From positions 56,709-120,708 of the forward strand of contig CACHSZ010000004.1 in the NCBI GenBank assembly GCA_902582755.1: a DNA stretch of 64,000 bases, given 5' to 3'. The notes below the pieces were generated by a model, which ran no database searches, was not told the origin of the DNA, and saw only the letters and a program-made list of their open reading frames with translations. The DNA comes from an uncultured Alphaproteobacteria bacterium. GTDB lineage: Bacteria; Pseudomonadota; Alphaproteobacteria; HIMB59; GCA-002718135. Shown here one piece after another: positions 51,026-60,101 of this stretch (position 1 is its first letter; each line of letters begins with the position of its first letter). The position numbers and the translations under genes are program-made.

Positions 51026-52600
51026 TTAAAATAAACGTAGTGCTTTTTTTTCTAATGTTTCAACGATAACTTTAGAAATTACTTCATCACCTTCTTTAAT
51101 CTCACCTTTTATTATTTCTGTGTAGCCACCAGAATTAAGACCTGTCACCAAATCAATCTGTTCATGAGAACCATCAACTAATTTGTATACTTTTTTAACA
51201 TTTAAAGATTCTTTTAAAGAGAAATATTTATTTCTTTGTTCATCAGTTAATAATTCTACTAAAGCATTCTCAATATATAACTGAATTTCTTTTCTTATTT
51301 TTTCTGGTGATAAGTTTTTTGCTTCTAAAGAGCCTCTTACTTTACCTAGTTTTGGATACACACTTCTCATTTTATTTTGTTGATCAGCAGTCATGTTTAT
51401 TTGAGCCATGATTTCTTGCATTTGAGATGCACCGCCCCCGCCCCATCTACTTCCACCTGAATTTTGTTTAGGCTTTTGATTTAGTTTTACAGAGAGTGCT
51501 GAATTTTTAACTTTTAAAACTTCCTCTTTATTTTGAACAATAATATCAACGTTAGCAGTCATACCAGGTAAAAGAAGATTTTCTGGGTTATCAAAAGAAG
51601 CAATTACTTCATATGTAATAACATTCTGATCATCTATTGGTGAATAACGTATTTGGCTAATGGTAGCATTTAATTTTCTATCTGGAAAAGCATCAGTAGA
51701 AAATTCGACAACCTGATTTAATTGAATGTTTCCAATATCTGATTCATCAATAAATATTTCTATATTCATATTGGATAATGTTTCTGCAATAGTAAACATT
51801 ATGGAATCTTTTTGATAAGCTCCTAGAACATCACCAACGCTAATATGTCTGTCTAAAATAAAACCATCTATTGGTGAGACAATTTTAGTTTTTGTTAAGT
51901 CTAGTTTTTCACTTTCTAATGTTAATTCAGATTGTTGAATTATTTTTTCAACTTCTTCAATTTCTGCTTTAATTATTTCAATTTGTGCTTTTCGTGAACT
52001 TATAATCGCATCTAAAGATGATATCTCCGATTTTATAGTGGCATTTTGAATAATAGCACTTTCATAATCAAAATTTGTGTCATCAAATTCTTTTTTAGAA
52101 ATAAATTTTTTATCAAATAGAGCTTTACGCTCTTCAAGATTTTCTTCTAGTTTACTTAAATACAAATTAGAGTCCTCTAATCGTGATTCAGCACCGTATT
52201 TATTTGCAACTGAGTTGTTTAATTCTGATTTAGCTTTTTCAAGACTTGCTTGTTTTTGTTTTAATTTAGATTTTGATATGTCTACTGAAGTTTGAGATTC
52301 TTTTACGCTTAAAGTAAAAGGGTTTTGATCAAAGATTGCTAGAACTTCACCTTTCTTTATTTGCTCATTAAAGTCTTTATTAATCTCAACAATTTTTCCA
52401 GATATTTCGGATGATAATGTTAAAGTTGATGTTGGTATAATTTTACCTGTAGCAGAAACAGTTTTCTTTATATTTCCTTTTTCTATTTTTATATATTCAT
52501 AGCTGGTAGTTGCTACTTCTGTATTATTGCTTACAAAGAAATAGTAGTAGACCCCTCCTGCGATAATTATTGCTAAAATTAATAAGATAAATTTTTTCAT
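51026..52600 (-). CDS. MacA/HlyD-like periplasmic adaptor with a C-terminal-half helical insertion
   Basis: SEISGKIVEINKDFNEQIKKGEVLAIFD; IVSPIDGFILDRHISVGDVL; insertion SGGSRWGGGGASQMQEIM...LTDEQRNKYFSL. Confidence 0.9.
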   Translation of the reverse strand: MKKFILLILAIIIAGGVYYYFFVSNNTEVATTSYEYIKIEKGNIKKTVSATGKIIPTSTLTLSSEISGKIVEINKDFNEQIKKGEVLAIFDQNPFTLSVKESQTSVDISKSKLKQKQASLEKAKSELNNSVANKYGAESRLEDSNLYLSKLEENLEERKALFDKKFISKKEFDDTNFDYESAIIQNATIKSEISSLDAIISSRKAQIEIIKAEIEEVEKIIQQSELTLESEKLDLTKTKIVSPIDGFILDRHISVGDVLGAYQKDSIMFTIAETLSNMNIEIFIDESDIGNIQLNQVVEFSTDAFPDRKLNATISQIRYSPIDDQNVITYEVIASFDNPENLLLPGMTANVDIIVQNKEEVLKVKNSALSVKLNQKPKQNSGGSRWGGGGASQMQEIMAQINMTADQQNKMRSVYPKLGKVRGSLEAKNLSPEKIRKEIQLYIENALVELLTDEQRNKYFSLKESLNVKKVYKLVDGSHEQIDLVTGLNSGGYTEIIKGEIKEGDEVISKVIVETLEKKALRLF

Positions 52601-52659
52601 TTTATATTATCTAGGTCGAATATAGTTTTAGATAAGAAAAAGATACAATATAATGAATT

Positions 52660-52697
52660 GGGGTATAAAGTCCGCTCCACTGCGGAAGTTTTGCCCC
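52660..52697. other. GC-rich imperfect hairpin (possible structured RNA, operator or terminator)
   Basis: ggggtataaagtCCGCtccactGCGGaagttttgcccc: GGGG/CCCC and CCGC/GCGG stems linked by AT/GU pairs. Confidence 0.5.
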
Positions 52698-52755
52698 ATT
52701 TAATAAGATTAAATTCCATTTTAATTTTTTACGTATTTCTATATTTAGTATCAAG

Positions 52756-52950
52756 ATGAAAACTTTAATAGTTAAAGCAGATGATGGAAGAGAATACCAT
52801 GTAGATGACCCTAATCGCTTTTATCAGCACCTTATAGATTTTCACTCAGATAATAGTATTGGTAATAATAGTGTTCACGAAGAAAATGGCTATTACTTTA
52901 CAGTAACACCTTCATTTTACGATACTGTAAAAAAATTTATAGGAAAATAA
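52756..52950 (+). CDS. Small hypothetical protein (64 aa)
   Basis: ORF; MKTLIVKADDGREYHVDDPNRFYQHLIDFH. Confidence 0.55.
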   Translation: MKTLIVKADDGREYHVDDPNRFYQHLIDFHSDNSIGNNSVHEENGYYFTVTPSFYDTVKKFIGK

Positions 52951-52967
52951 ATAAAAATTAAAAATCT

Positions 52968-53939
52968 ATGCATAGATATTTTTTGATACCCTTTATTGGT
53001 TTTTTTATAATTATTAGTATCATTATGATTTATCTTCAATTTGTTAATGAGAATTGGAAATTTTTAGTACCAAAAATCCAACTTCCAGATACTTGCAACA
53101 ATAATAATGAAGTTGAATTTGTTATACATGAGAGTGATATTAATCAGAATAGATCATTTGAAGATCAAAAAGATGTATATAATGGCAACCAATTTCATCC
53201 AATCTTTTTACTACCATGTGAAAGAGAGGATCGCCTTTATGATGTGAATAAAAATATAGAAGCATCCCTTGTAGCTATTAATAATTGGTTTGAAAAAAAA
53301 ACAAATAACCAAACAATTAGATTTGATAAAAAAATTAATGGAAATTTTGATGTTACTTTTTTGCGCGTTAATAAAACCATGGATTGGTTTGGCGATTTAG
53401 ATACCAAAGGTGAAGAAGTTGAAATTACTGAAGTATCAGAGAAGATTGAAAAGATTATTAATGATAATAATCATCTATTTAATAATTTTTCCTCTAAGAA
53501 ATTTATCATTTTTTTTGAAGGCTGGGAAAAAAGAAAATATATTGATTACGATATATGTGGAAAATCACGATTTGATGGAAACATAGCAATTTATTACACC
53601 TACTCTAGATTTAAAAAATACATTGGTAATGATTTAATTTTATCAAATAATGACAGAATATTTTCTTGCACTCACAACGATCATTTAAATGATAAAAATG
53701 ATTTAACTTTTGGTGATGCAGAAGCAACAATTTTACATGAAATGATTCATTCATTGGGTTTTCCTGCAAAATGTTCAACTAATAATAAATTCTTTCATGT
53801 TAATGATAATAAAAATGATGTTATGCACAATCAATCAGGAAAAAAATTTTTAGATTACAATAATGACGATTATTATAATCACGGATTAGATGATTGCCCT
53901 GATATAAAAAATAGTGAGTTTCTAAAAGAATTATTTTAG
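52968..53939 (+). CDS. Membrane-anchored or secreted putative zinc metalloprotease
   Basis: N-terminal hydrophobic segment; HEMIHSLGF (HExxHxxGF) with downstream DVMH. Confidence 0.65.
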   Translation: MHRYFLIPFIGFFIIISIIMIYLQFVNENWKFLVPKIQLPDTCNNNNEVEFVIHESDINQNRSFEDQKDVYNGNQFHPIFLLPCEREDRLYDVNKNIEASLVAINNWFEKKTNNQTIRFDKKINGNFDVTFLRVNKTMDWFGDLDTKGEEVEITEVSEKIEKIINDNNHLFNNFSSKKFIIFFEGWEKRKYIDYDICGKSRFDGNIAIYYTYSRFKKYIGNDLILSNNDRIFSCTHNDHLNDKNDLTFGDAEATILHEMIHSLGFPAKCSTNNKFFHVNDNKNDVMHNQSGKKFLDYNNDDYYNHGLDDCPDIKNSEFLKELF

Positions 53940-53944
53940 TTAAA

Positions 53945-54880
53945 TTATGTTCTAAGAGTAGTCTCGGATACAACTAATTCCTCACGCTTATTTTCTCTAA
54001 ATATAACAAATATACCACTTACCATAATAAGAAAAATTCCAATAAATGAGTTTATATCAGGTACTTCTGAAAAAATAATAATTCCTATTATTATTGCAAA
54101 AATTAGATGAACGTACTCAGTTATACTATTAACTAATGGAGAGCCAACTCTGTAAGCTGCAATCAAACAAAATATTCCAAGACTTCCAGTTGTAGAAATA
54201 AAAAGTATTAATCCAATAAATTGAAGATCATTAAGTATCCAAGGATTACTAAGAATAGAAAAAATTGATAAATTAAAGTTTGTATTATGCAATAAAATAC
54301 TAATCGCACTTCCCCCAATAAAAGCTCCAATATAAATATGAAAAGTTTGTTGGAATAAGCTATCATTTTTTGAAGTTTTTTTTGCTAATGTCATTGATAA
54401 CGCATAAGTAGCAGCAGCAATGATTGGAAATAACATATAAACATTTATTTCATTAAATTCTGGTTTGATGATTAAAAGTGTGCCACTAAAACCAACAAAG
54501 ATTGAAAATAACCTATTCAAGCCAATTTTTATATTCAGAATAAAGTACGAATAAATAGTTATAAAAAATGGACTCACAAAAAACAAACTTGTTGCTTCCG
54601 CTAAAGTAATTTGGCTTAACGAAATAAAAAACAAAGTAAATCCAAAGAAGAATGTTGAGCCTCTAAACATCGCTATATATGGATGTGCTGTTCCAAAGAA
54701 AATAGGCTGTTTTGTATAAAGTAAATATAGACATAAAATTGAAAAACCTACCCCTCCTCTAAATACGAGTATTTGCATTAAAGAGGCATCATGAATGGTG
54801 TATTTAATTAAGACGTCCTGGGTAATGATGAACAACATCCCCACAATAATTAAAATAAGACCTTTTATGTTATTATTCAT
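53945..54880 (-). CDS. EamA/DMT-family transporter
   Basis: Ten-TM EamA pattern; ITLAEATSLFFVSPFFITIYSYFIL. Confidence 0.9.
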   Translation of the reverse strand: MNNNIKGLILIIVGMLFIITQDVLIKYTIHDASLMQILVFRGGVGFSILCLYLLYTKQPIFFGTAHPYIAMFRGSTFFFGFTLFFISLSQITLAEATSLFFVSPFFITIYSYFILNIKIGLNRLFSIFVGFSGTLLIIKPEFNEINVYMLFPIIAAATYALSMTLAKKTSKNDSLFQQTFHIYIGAFIGGSAISILLHNTNFNLSIFSILSNPWILNDLQFIGLILFISTTGSLGIFCLIAAYRVGSPLVNSITEYVHLIFAIIIGIIIFSEVPDINSFIGIFLIMVSGIFVIFRENKREELVVSETTLRT

Positions 54881-54940
54881 ATAAATTTTCTTAGAGTAAT
54901 TTAGGTATTAGTTTAGAAAAAAAAATAATATATAATTATT

Positions 54941-55963
54941 TTGATGATTTTTTACCTTGTAACACCACTAATATTGATTTTTGCTAGTTCTTTAGGATTA
55001 ATCATTAATCCCTCTTGGTCAATTTCACCTTTTATTTGGGTTTTCGTATTAGTTCCAATTATTGACCTTGTATTACCTTACTTAAGTAAAGATGATATTG
55101 AGCTAAATGAAAGTGTATTTCACAATTTTTCTATTTTAATCGTGCTTCCCTGCATTTTATTTTTAATTATATTTGGTTTAATTATTGTTTCTGACTCCAC
55201 TATCACTTTATTAACGGCTGCAGCTTTGGGGGCAGCTGTAGGTATGTCTGGTGGTTCTATCGGCATTACAACAGCACATGAACTTATTCATCGAAAAAAT
55301 AAATTTATGCGAGGTATTGGAGTATTTTTACTAGTTTTATGTTGCTATGGGCATTTTCGTATAGAACATATTTATGGCCATCATTTAAATGTAGCCACTA
55401 AAGAAGATCCTGCTACAGCTAGAAGAGGTGAAAATTTTTATTTTTATTTTATTCGTTGTGTAATCAATAGTGTGATTTCATCTTGGAATATTGAAAAAAA
55501 TATTCTTAATAGAAAAAATCTAAATACTTTAAGTATTCAAAACAGAATGATTCATTATTTTATTTTAGAATTATTATTTTTAGTATTTGCTTATTTAATT
55601 GCTGGTATGAATGGCTTAGTTTTTGTTATCTTTCATTCTTTTGTTTCCATAATCTTATTGGAGTTAGTAAATTATATTCAACATTATGGATTAGAGAGAA
55701 AAAAAGAAAATGGAAGGTATGAAAGATTTTCAGATTTACATTCTTGGAATAGTCGTCACATTTCTGCTAATTGGTCGACATTTAATTTGGGTCTTCATGC
55801 AGAGCATCATCAAAGTGCATCAAAACCCTATCCGCTTTTATCTCAAGAAGAAAAAGCAATTGAAATGCCTGCTAATTACTCCATCATGTTAATTATGGCT
55901 TTAATACCTCCACTGTGGTTTTTTGTGATGGATAGGAAAATTGATAACCTAAAAACTATTTAA
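54941..55963 (+). CDS. AlkB-like membrane di-iron alkane monooxygenase
   Basis: His boxes HELIHRK, EHIYGHH, NYIQHYGL and HAEHHQ. Confidence 0.9.
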   Translation: MMIFYLVTPLILIFASSLGLIINPSWSISPFIWVFVLVPIIDLVLPYLSKDDIELNESVFHNFSILIVLPCILFLIIFGLIIVSDSTITLLTAAALGAAVGMSGGSIGITTAHELIHRKNKFMRGIGVFLLVLCCYGHFRIEHIYGHHLNVATKEDPATARRGENFYFYFIRCVINSVISSWNIEKNILNRKNLNTLSIQNRMIHYFILELLFLVFAYLIAGMNGLVFVIFHSFVSIILLELVNYIQHYGLERKKENGRYERFSDLHSWNSRHISANWSTFNLGLHAEHHQSASKPYPLLSQEEKAIEMPANYSIMLIMALIPPLWFFVMDRKIDNLKTI

Positions 55964-55969
55964 TCAAAT

Positions 55970-56653
55970 ATGATAGATTTTTTTTCCAAGTTGAAAGACA
56001 ATCGTATTTTTCAATTTTCTGTTGTTGTTATAATTATATTAAATGCCATTCTTATTGGAGCTACAACATATCAATTAGATCCTATATTTTTAAATACTAT
56101 TCATTTACTTGATTATGCGATTACTGTTTTCTTTGTAATTGAAATACTTATTCGTTTTATTGGTGAAAAAGAAAAGAAAAATTTTCTAAAAGATGGCTGG
56201 AATGTATTTGATACAATTATTGTAGCTATTTCACTCATTCCTATTCCAAATAATTCTAGCTTCTTAGTTTTACGTCTTCTTCGTATTTTTAGGGTACTAA
56301 GATTAATTTCTGTAATACCTGAATTAAAAAAAATTATAGAAGCTATTCTAGCTTCTATAAAAAGGGTATTTTTTGTCAGTCTGCTGCTGTTTATAATACT
56401 CTACATTTATGCAACAATGGGCTCTATTTTATTTGGTGAAGATGATCCAGAAAGGTGGGCTGATTTGGGAATCTCTCTTATTACCCTTTTTCAAGTTTTA
56501 ACTTTATCTAGTTGGGAGAATGTAATGCTACCTATGCAAGCAATTTACTGGTGGGCATGGATTTATTTTTTCAGCTTTATTTCAATTTGCTCAATTACGA
56601 TATTGAATTTGGTGATTGCTATCCTTGTTGATGTAGTAAATCATCAAAAATAA
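55970..56653 (+). CDS. Voltage-gated ion channel (BacNav-like, six TM)
   Basis: S4-like RLLRIFRVLRLI; pore TLFQVLTLSSWENVM; S6 ILNLVIAILVDVV. Confidence 0.88.
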   Translation: MIDFFSKLKDNRIFQFSVVVIIILNAILIGATTYQLDPIFLNTIHLLDYAITVFFVIEILIRFIGEKEKKNFLKDGWNVFDTIIVAISLIPIPNNSSFLVLRLLRIFRVLRLISVIPELKKIIEAILASIKRVFFVSLLLFIILYIYATMGSILFGEDDPERWADLGISLITLFQVLTLSSWENVMLPMQAIYWWAWIYFFSFISICSITILNLVIAILVDVVNHQK

Positions 56654-56762
56654 CCTGTAAAAATTACATATATCTTCAAATATTAATACTTATATGCTAA
56701 TTAAATAAATAAATTATAGCAGTTGTAGATTACCTGCATTAACAAAACTATGGGGAGGTATA

Positions 56763-57212
56763 ATGTTTGATAAAAAAGACGATAATACAAATTCAACAAC
56801 TGATGTATTTAGACCTGCTAAGGGATCTGCAAAAGTTGTAATCGGTCACGGTGTAACAATTAATGGTGAAATTAAAAAAGCTGATGAAGTTCAGATTGAT
56901 GGTGAAGCAGATGTTACTATGAAAACTGATAATGTAGTTATTGGTGCGACTGGAGATTGCAAAGGGAATATAGAAACGCATAATGCTGATATCTGGGGAA
57001 AATTTGACGGTGAAATAAAAGCTTCTGGCACCTTAACAATCCAAGAGCAAGGAGTTGCTTCTGGGGACATTGAGTATCAAAATTTACAGATTAAGCTTGG
57101 TGGACAAATCAGTGGTGATATTAAGAAATCTGATAAGATACAGCCTATTAAAAAAGACTCAAAACCATCAGAAGAAAATAATTCATTACAAGAAGCAATT
57201 AAAAAAGATTAG
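56763..57212 (+). CDS. Bactofilin (polymer-forming cytoskeletal protein)
   Basis: VVIGHGVTINGEIKKADEVQIDGEADVTMKTDNVVIGATGDCKGNIET beta-helix repeats. Confidence 0.93.
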   Translation: MFDKKDDNTNSTTDVFRPAKGSAKVVIGHGVTINGEIKKADEVQIDGEADVTMKTDNVVIGATGDCKGNIETHNADIWGKFDGEIKASGTLTIQEQGVASGDIEYQNLQIKLGGQISGDIKKSDKIQPIKKDSKPSEENNSLQEAIKKD

Positions 57213-57229
57213 CAATTATATTTGTTAGT

Positions 57230-57634
57230 ATGAAAGAAAGATTATTTAAACCTCTACACTGGATTATGTTAATCCTTATCTCTCTTGATTTCATTGATAC
57301 GTCTTATCGAATTACGTATGGATATTTTTCAGGTCAAGGTGTGCAACCACCTGTAGGAGATTTTAATGTTCAAGTTTCAACTTTAGATTTTTTTGTAAGT
57401 GTTGTTTTTCAATTAGCAATCGCTTACACAATTTATATGTTGTATAGTATGAAAAGAAGTGGTGGTTATTATTTAGTAGGTTTAAATATTCTTTTTGTGA
57501 TTTACGGATTTGTTATTGGTCCGTTTAGCACAGTACCAGCTGGAGAAGTATTACCTCTTATTGCCGGCTTTATGGTTTTCTATATTATTTTAGTTATTGG
57601 GATACCTTACTTATATTCTGATAAGTATGAATGA
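57230..57634 (+). CDS. Hypothetical integral membrane protein
   Basis: 134 aa, four TM helices. Confidence 0.65.
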   Translation: MKERLFKPLHWIMLILISLDFIDTSYRITYGYFSGQGVQPPVGDFNVQVSTLDFFVSVVFQLAIAYTIYMLYSMKRSGGYYLVGLNILFVIYGFVIGPFSTVPAGEVLPLIAGFMVFYIILVIGIPYLYSDKYE

Positions 57635-57635
57635 T

Positions 57636-57953
57636 TTATAAAAGTATATCCCTATATTTTTTTTTAAATTGATTTAATTTTTCTCTAACATCAAAATCTA
57701 ATCTGTAAGAAGTATATAAATCTTGCTTTGTTCCCTTGTTAATTTTAGTCTTTTTGACAAATTGCAGATCGGTATCTTCTACGCTATCAACATTTCTTAC
57801 TAGTAAAGCTAATTTCCATTCTAATTCCTTACTACGTAAATTATCAGGAATGGTATGTTCTTCTGTTTTATATTTATTATTTAAATTAAATAATTTTGAA
57901 ATGTTTTGTATCATGATTATTAATAAACTTAGATTTAGTTTTTTATTATTCAA
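57636..57953 (-). CDS. Hypothetical protein (likely starts at internal ATG 57914)
   Basis: Hydrophilic ORF, convergent with the preceding gene. Confidence 0.45.
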   Translation of the reverse strand: MNNKKLNLSLLIIMIQNISKLFNLNNKYKTEEHTIPDNLRSKELEWKLALLVRNVDSVEDTDLQFVKKTKINKGTKQDLYTSYRLDFDVREKLNQFKKKYRDILL

Positions 57954-58099
57954 TAGGATTAATTTTACTAAGATGAATTAACAAATATTAACAGTATTAA
58001 TATTTTTAATTGAAATGTAATAATTATATAATATTTAATCTATGAACGATTTGACTCTATTGCGGTTTACAAGCAGCTAAAATGAGATACGTATAAATT

Positions 58100-58139
58100 T
58101 ATCCTCCCATTAAGAAAAATGGTGAGGATATTTTTTTTT
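58100..58139 (+). terminator. Rho-independent terminator/attenuator hairpin
   Basis: tatcctcccatt-aagaaa-aatggtgaggata followed by T9 leading into aggag SD of the 58151 ORF. Confidence 0.8.
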
Positions 58140-58150
58140 AGGAGATAATT

Positions 58151-58408
58151 ATGAATTTATGTGTTGTATCAAAAGGATCTTTTACCAAAGAAGATTACAT
58201 GGAATTATACAATTTTTTTAAAGATGATATTGCCAAATATACAGATGCATTTGATATGGCTTTCGTTAAAGATGGCCATGTAATGATTATGTGTAATGTT
58301 ACTGATGAAGAAAAATTTTATGCTTTATTTGATGATCCAAAATCTAAAGAATTTGATTCAAAATTTAATAGTACAGATACGGTCTATTCTTTACAAAAAG
58401 TAGAATAG
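58151..58408 (+). CDS. Small hypothetical protein (85 aa)
   Basis: ORF with strong SD (aggag) 6 nt upstream of ATG; alpha/beta-barrel-like. Confidence 0.65.
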   Translation: MNLCVVSKGSFTKEDYMELYNFFKDDIAKYTDAFDMAFVKDGHVMIMCNVTDEEKFYALFDDPKSKEFDSKFNSTDTVYSLQKVE

Positions 58409-59020
58409 TTATAATCCACCTTGAGAAATTAAGAAGTCAGAAATTTTTTCAATTCCGTTATTATTTTTCATTTCACCAAAAATATACGGTAAACCATTTC
58501 TGGCTTCATTCACATCCTCTTTCATTTGCTCTAAATCAACATTAACATATGGAGCAAGGTCAACTTTATTAATTACGAGTAAATCAGACTTTCTAATTGC
58601 TGGTGCTTTTTTTCTCGGTATGTCGGCACCTTGAGCCACATCTATCATATAAATTGTTAAATCAACTAACTCTGGACTAAAAGTTGCTGCTAAATTATCA
58701 CCACCTGATTCAATAAGGATTAACTCTAAATCTGGAAATTTTTTTTTCATTTCATCAACTGCAAGTAAATTGATACTACAATCTTCTCTTATAGCAGTAT
58801 GTGGACATCCCCCAGTTTCAACACCTTTAATTCTCTCTATTGGTAGAACTTGTGCTTTCATTAGATATTCGGCATCTTCAGTTGTATAAATATCATTTGA
58901 AATAACTGCCATAGAGACTTTTTTAGATAAATAACGACATAACGCTTCTGTTAAACTTGTTTTACCAGTCCCTATTCCGCCTCCAATACCAACTTTTAAA
59001 GGTCCATTTATATTATTCAC
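58409..59020 (-). CDS. ureG: Urease accessory GTPase UreG
   Basis: [48 protein letters not shown]. Confidence 0.97.
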   Translation of the reverse strand: MNNINGPLKVGIGGGIGTGKTSLTEALCRYLSKKVSMAVISNDIYTTEDAEYLMKAQVLPIERIKGVETGGCPHTAIREDCSINLLAVDEMKKKFPDLELILIESGGDNLAATFSPELVDLTIYMIDVAQGADIPRKKAPAIRKSDLLVINKVDLAPYVNVDLEQMKEDVNEARNGLPYIFGEMKNNNGIEKISDFLISQGGL

Positions 59021-59652
59021 GTTAAATAAATCCTTGAGTCTAAATATTCGTGCTTAATGGCAAAAATATCACCAATAAAAAAACTTGAACCTATATCTTT
59101 AAGAGTCAGCTTATCTGAATGACTTAAAAATTCTTGAATTTGATTAATAAAAATAACATTAAGACTCTGTCCATCTTTTTGAGACATTGGGATATGTTTT
59201 ACGCATACATTTATTAAATTAGAAATAAATGATTGTAGATAAAACTTAATTAAATCATCAAACTTAATATTAAAATGTAATCCAGCTTTTGCTAAACAAT
59301 ATATAAATGATGTGTTTTCAGGTAAAGATAATTCCCAGCTATCTTTCATGATTTTACGAAAAGAATTTCCCATATCTATCATTTCTATTTGCCTTTCTTT
59401 AGAAGAAGCACTTGCTAAGATTAATTGATTAATTTCGTCACCTTTGTAAATAGACTTAATAAAAATATAATCATTTCTTAATGTTCCATAAAATAAAAGG
59501 GCATGTAAAAATTCTTTAACATCATTATTTTTTTTAATTTTTTTATCATCAATCAGAGCTTCTAAACCATGAGAGTATGCATAAGAACCAATAGGAAAAG
59601 AGGATGAAAACCATACTTGTAATATTTGATGAGGATCTTTAAATGTTTTCAT
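59017..59652 (-). CDS. ureF: Urease accessory protein UreF (ORF extends to 59718; internal ATG at 59652 preferred)
   Basis: [21 protein letters not shown]. Confidence 0.93.
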   Translation of the reverse strand: MKTFKDPHQILQVWFSSSFPIGSYAYSHGLEALIDDKKIKKNNDVKEFLHALLFYGTLRNDYIFIKSIYKGDEINQLILASASSKERQIEMIDMGNSFRKIMKDSWELSLPENTSFIYCLAKAGLHFNIKFDDLIKFYLQSFISNLINVCVKHIPMSQKDGQSLNVIFINQIQEFLSHSDKLTLKDIGSSFFIGDIFAIKHEYLDSRIYLT

Positions 59653-59653
59653 T

Positions 59654-60100
59654 TTAATGTTTGTGGCTATGTGTTCTGCCCATACCATAAGCACCACCTT
59701 CAGGTTTAAATTTTTCAAAAACTTTTTTTACATTTCCATGTAACTTTAAAACCATATCAAGAATTACAGCATCATCTTGAATAAGAATTCTGTTTTCTTC
59801 AATTTGACATGGCAGATGTCTGTTTCCTATGTGCCATATGATTTGCTTTAAATTATCACCTGTTATTTCAATTAAATTTTCTTCTTTAGATAGAACTTTA
59901 ATTAAATTACCATTGTCTAATTCAAAAAAATGATTTTCATCAACACTGACGGTTTCTTCAAGATTAACTAAAAATTCAGTTCCATTATTTGCTCTAAGTT
60001 TTTTTCTGCGTATAAATCTTTCTTCATAAGATAATGAGATTTCATCTAATAATTCTTTGTTTTCATGATTGTGATGTATTATTTTGAAAGAAGTATCCAT
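59654..60100 (-). CDS. ureE: Urease accessory protein UreE (ATG at 60100 preferred)
   Basis: RRKKLRANNGTEFLVNL; IWHIGNRHLPCQIEENRI; His-containing C-terminus GRTHSHKH. Confidence 0.93.
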   Translation of the reverse strand: MDTSFKIIHHNHENKELLDEISLSYEERFIRRKKLRANNGTEFLVNLEETVSVDENHFFELDNGNLIKVLSKEENLIEITGDNLKQIIWHIGNRHLPCQIEENRILIQDDAVILDMVLKLHGNVKKVFEKFKPEGGAYGMGRTHSHKH

Positions 60101-60101
60101 T

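Noticed and set aside
57736-57981. Plus-strand ORF opposite the 57636-57953 hypothetical
   Set aside because: Opposite ORF is more protein-like; this one looks like a shadow.
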